The notes under the pieces were generated by a model, which was not told the origin of the DNA, ran no database searches, and saw only the letters and a program-made list of their open reading frames with translations. From a virus, in the IMG/VR virus record IMGVR_UViG_3300023174_000178, positions 1 through 60,979 of that record: a stretch of 60,979 nucleotides of DNA. One strand, given 5' to 3'. The position numbers and the translations under genes were made by a program. Below are positions 60,898 to 60,979 of the stretch, in pieces. Each line of letters opens with the position of its first letter. The first letter of the stretch is position 1.

Positions 60898-60979
60898 ATG
60901 TTAGCTGAGGAACTAAATACCAAGTGGAAGCCAGTGCTCGAGCACTCGGATCTTCCAGAAATTACAGATGCTCACAAGC
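60898..60979 (+). CDS. 23: Major capsid protein gp23 (partial, N-terminus only)
   Basis: Twenty-seven codons are visible before the window ends: an ATG with 'LAEELNTKWKPVLEHSDLPE' and then 'ITDAHK'. This is the usual gp23 N-terminal propeptide pattern ('L...KW.P.L....LP.I.D..K'), which gp21 removes at maturation. Position right after gp22 with a strong ribosome site supports the call. The rest of the gene lies outside the window. Confidence 0.9.
   Translation, partial: MLAEELNTKWKPVLEHSDLPEITDAHK

Overview
The window is the virion-structure half of a T4-like contractile-tailed phage (myovirus). It carries a nearly complete set of T4 head, neck, tail and baseplate homologues in the compact order typical of marine T4-like phages. 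Most are recognised by protein sequence: gp4, gp48, gp53, gp5, gp25, gp6, gp7, gp8, gp13-gp20, gp67, gp21, gp22 and the first codons of gp23. About a dozen TATAAATA-type T4 late-promoter boxes lie in short gaps directly upstream of structural genes. This supports transcription by a gp55/gp33/gp45-type late system. No tRNA, integrase, insertion sequence or CRISPR array is visible. The host cannot be named. The oxygen-dependent enzymes and the cyanophage/pelagiphage-like tail proteins suggest an aerobic, probably aquatic, bacterium.

Layout. Positions 1-1950 on the minus strand hold a tail-tube-like baseplate protein (gp54-like, running off the left edge), a conserved unknown protein and head-completion nuclease gp4. 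Overlapping divergent late boxes at 1956-1967 start the plus-strand run. From 2.0 to 26.2 kb lie the baseplate hub and wedge: gp48, gp53, a gp27-like hub, a lysozyme-less gp5, two unknowns (one a tape-measure candidate), gp25, gp6, greatly enlarged gp7 and gp8, a giant DUF4815-type protein and a 704-aa partner. From 26.2 to 39.7 kb lies an adhesin region. It has six large fibre-like proteins (94-aa repeats, collagen-like Gly-X-Y, Mtd-like N-terminus, ARLP-type repeats, and a very repetitive Pro-Gly/Asn-rich protein) plus small accessory proteins and a tail-assembly chaperone.

From 39.7 to 47.1 kb lies the most unusual region. Eight overlapping plus-strand genes plus a divergently transcribed minus-strand pair encode a prolyl-hydroxylase-like 2OG-Fe(II) oxygenase, two paralogous proteins of unknown function, a GT60-like (hydroxyproline GlcNAc-transferase-like) glycosyltransferase, two sulfotransferase-like proteins, a membrane fatty-acid desaturase, an unknown, a second 2OG oxygenase, a second GT-A glycosyltransferase and a third (DUF6445-like) 2OG oxygenase. 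The best reading is a post-translational decoration pathway in which prolines in fibre/adhesin repeats are hydroxylated, glycosylated and sulfated. The Pro-Gly repeat protein immediately upstream is the leading substrate candidate. This is inference, not proven.

From 47.2 to 61 kb the head-neck-tail genes follow: gp13, gp14, gp15, gp16, gp17, a Coq4-like protein, gp18, gp19, gp20, gp67, a large gp68-like core protein, a small virion protein, gp21, gp22 and gp23. The Coq4-like gene, with an intact HDxxHx11E metal motif, sits between terminase and sheath and is a candidate auxiliary metabolic gene. A recurring theme is that one ~70-aa beta-type module is inserted in gp7, in the DUF4815-type protein and in the tail sheath gp18. 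This suggests the phage decorates several virion proteins with the same surface domain.

The window is densely packed. No gene-free stretch exceeds about 90 bp; the longest, between 47123 and 47209, holds a divergent promoter pair.
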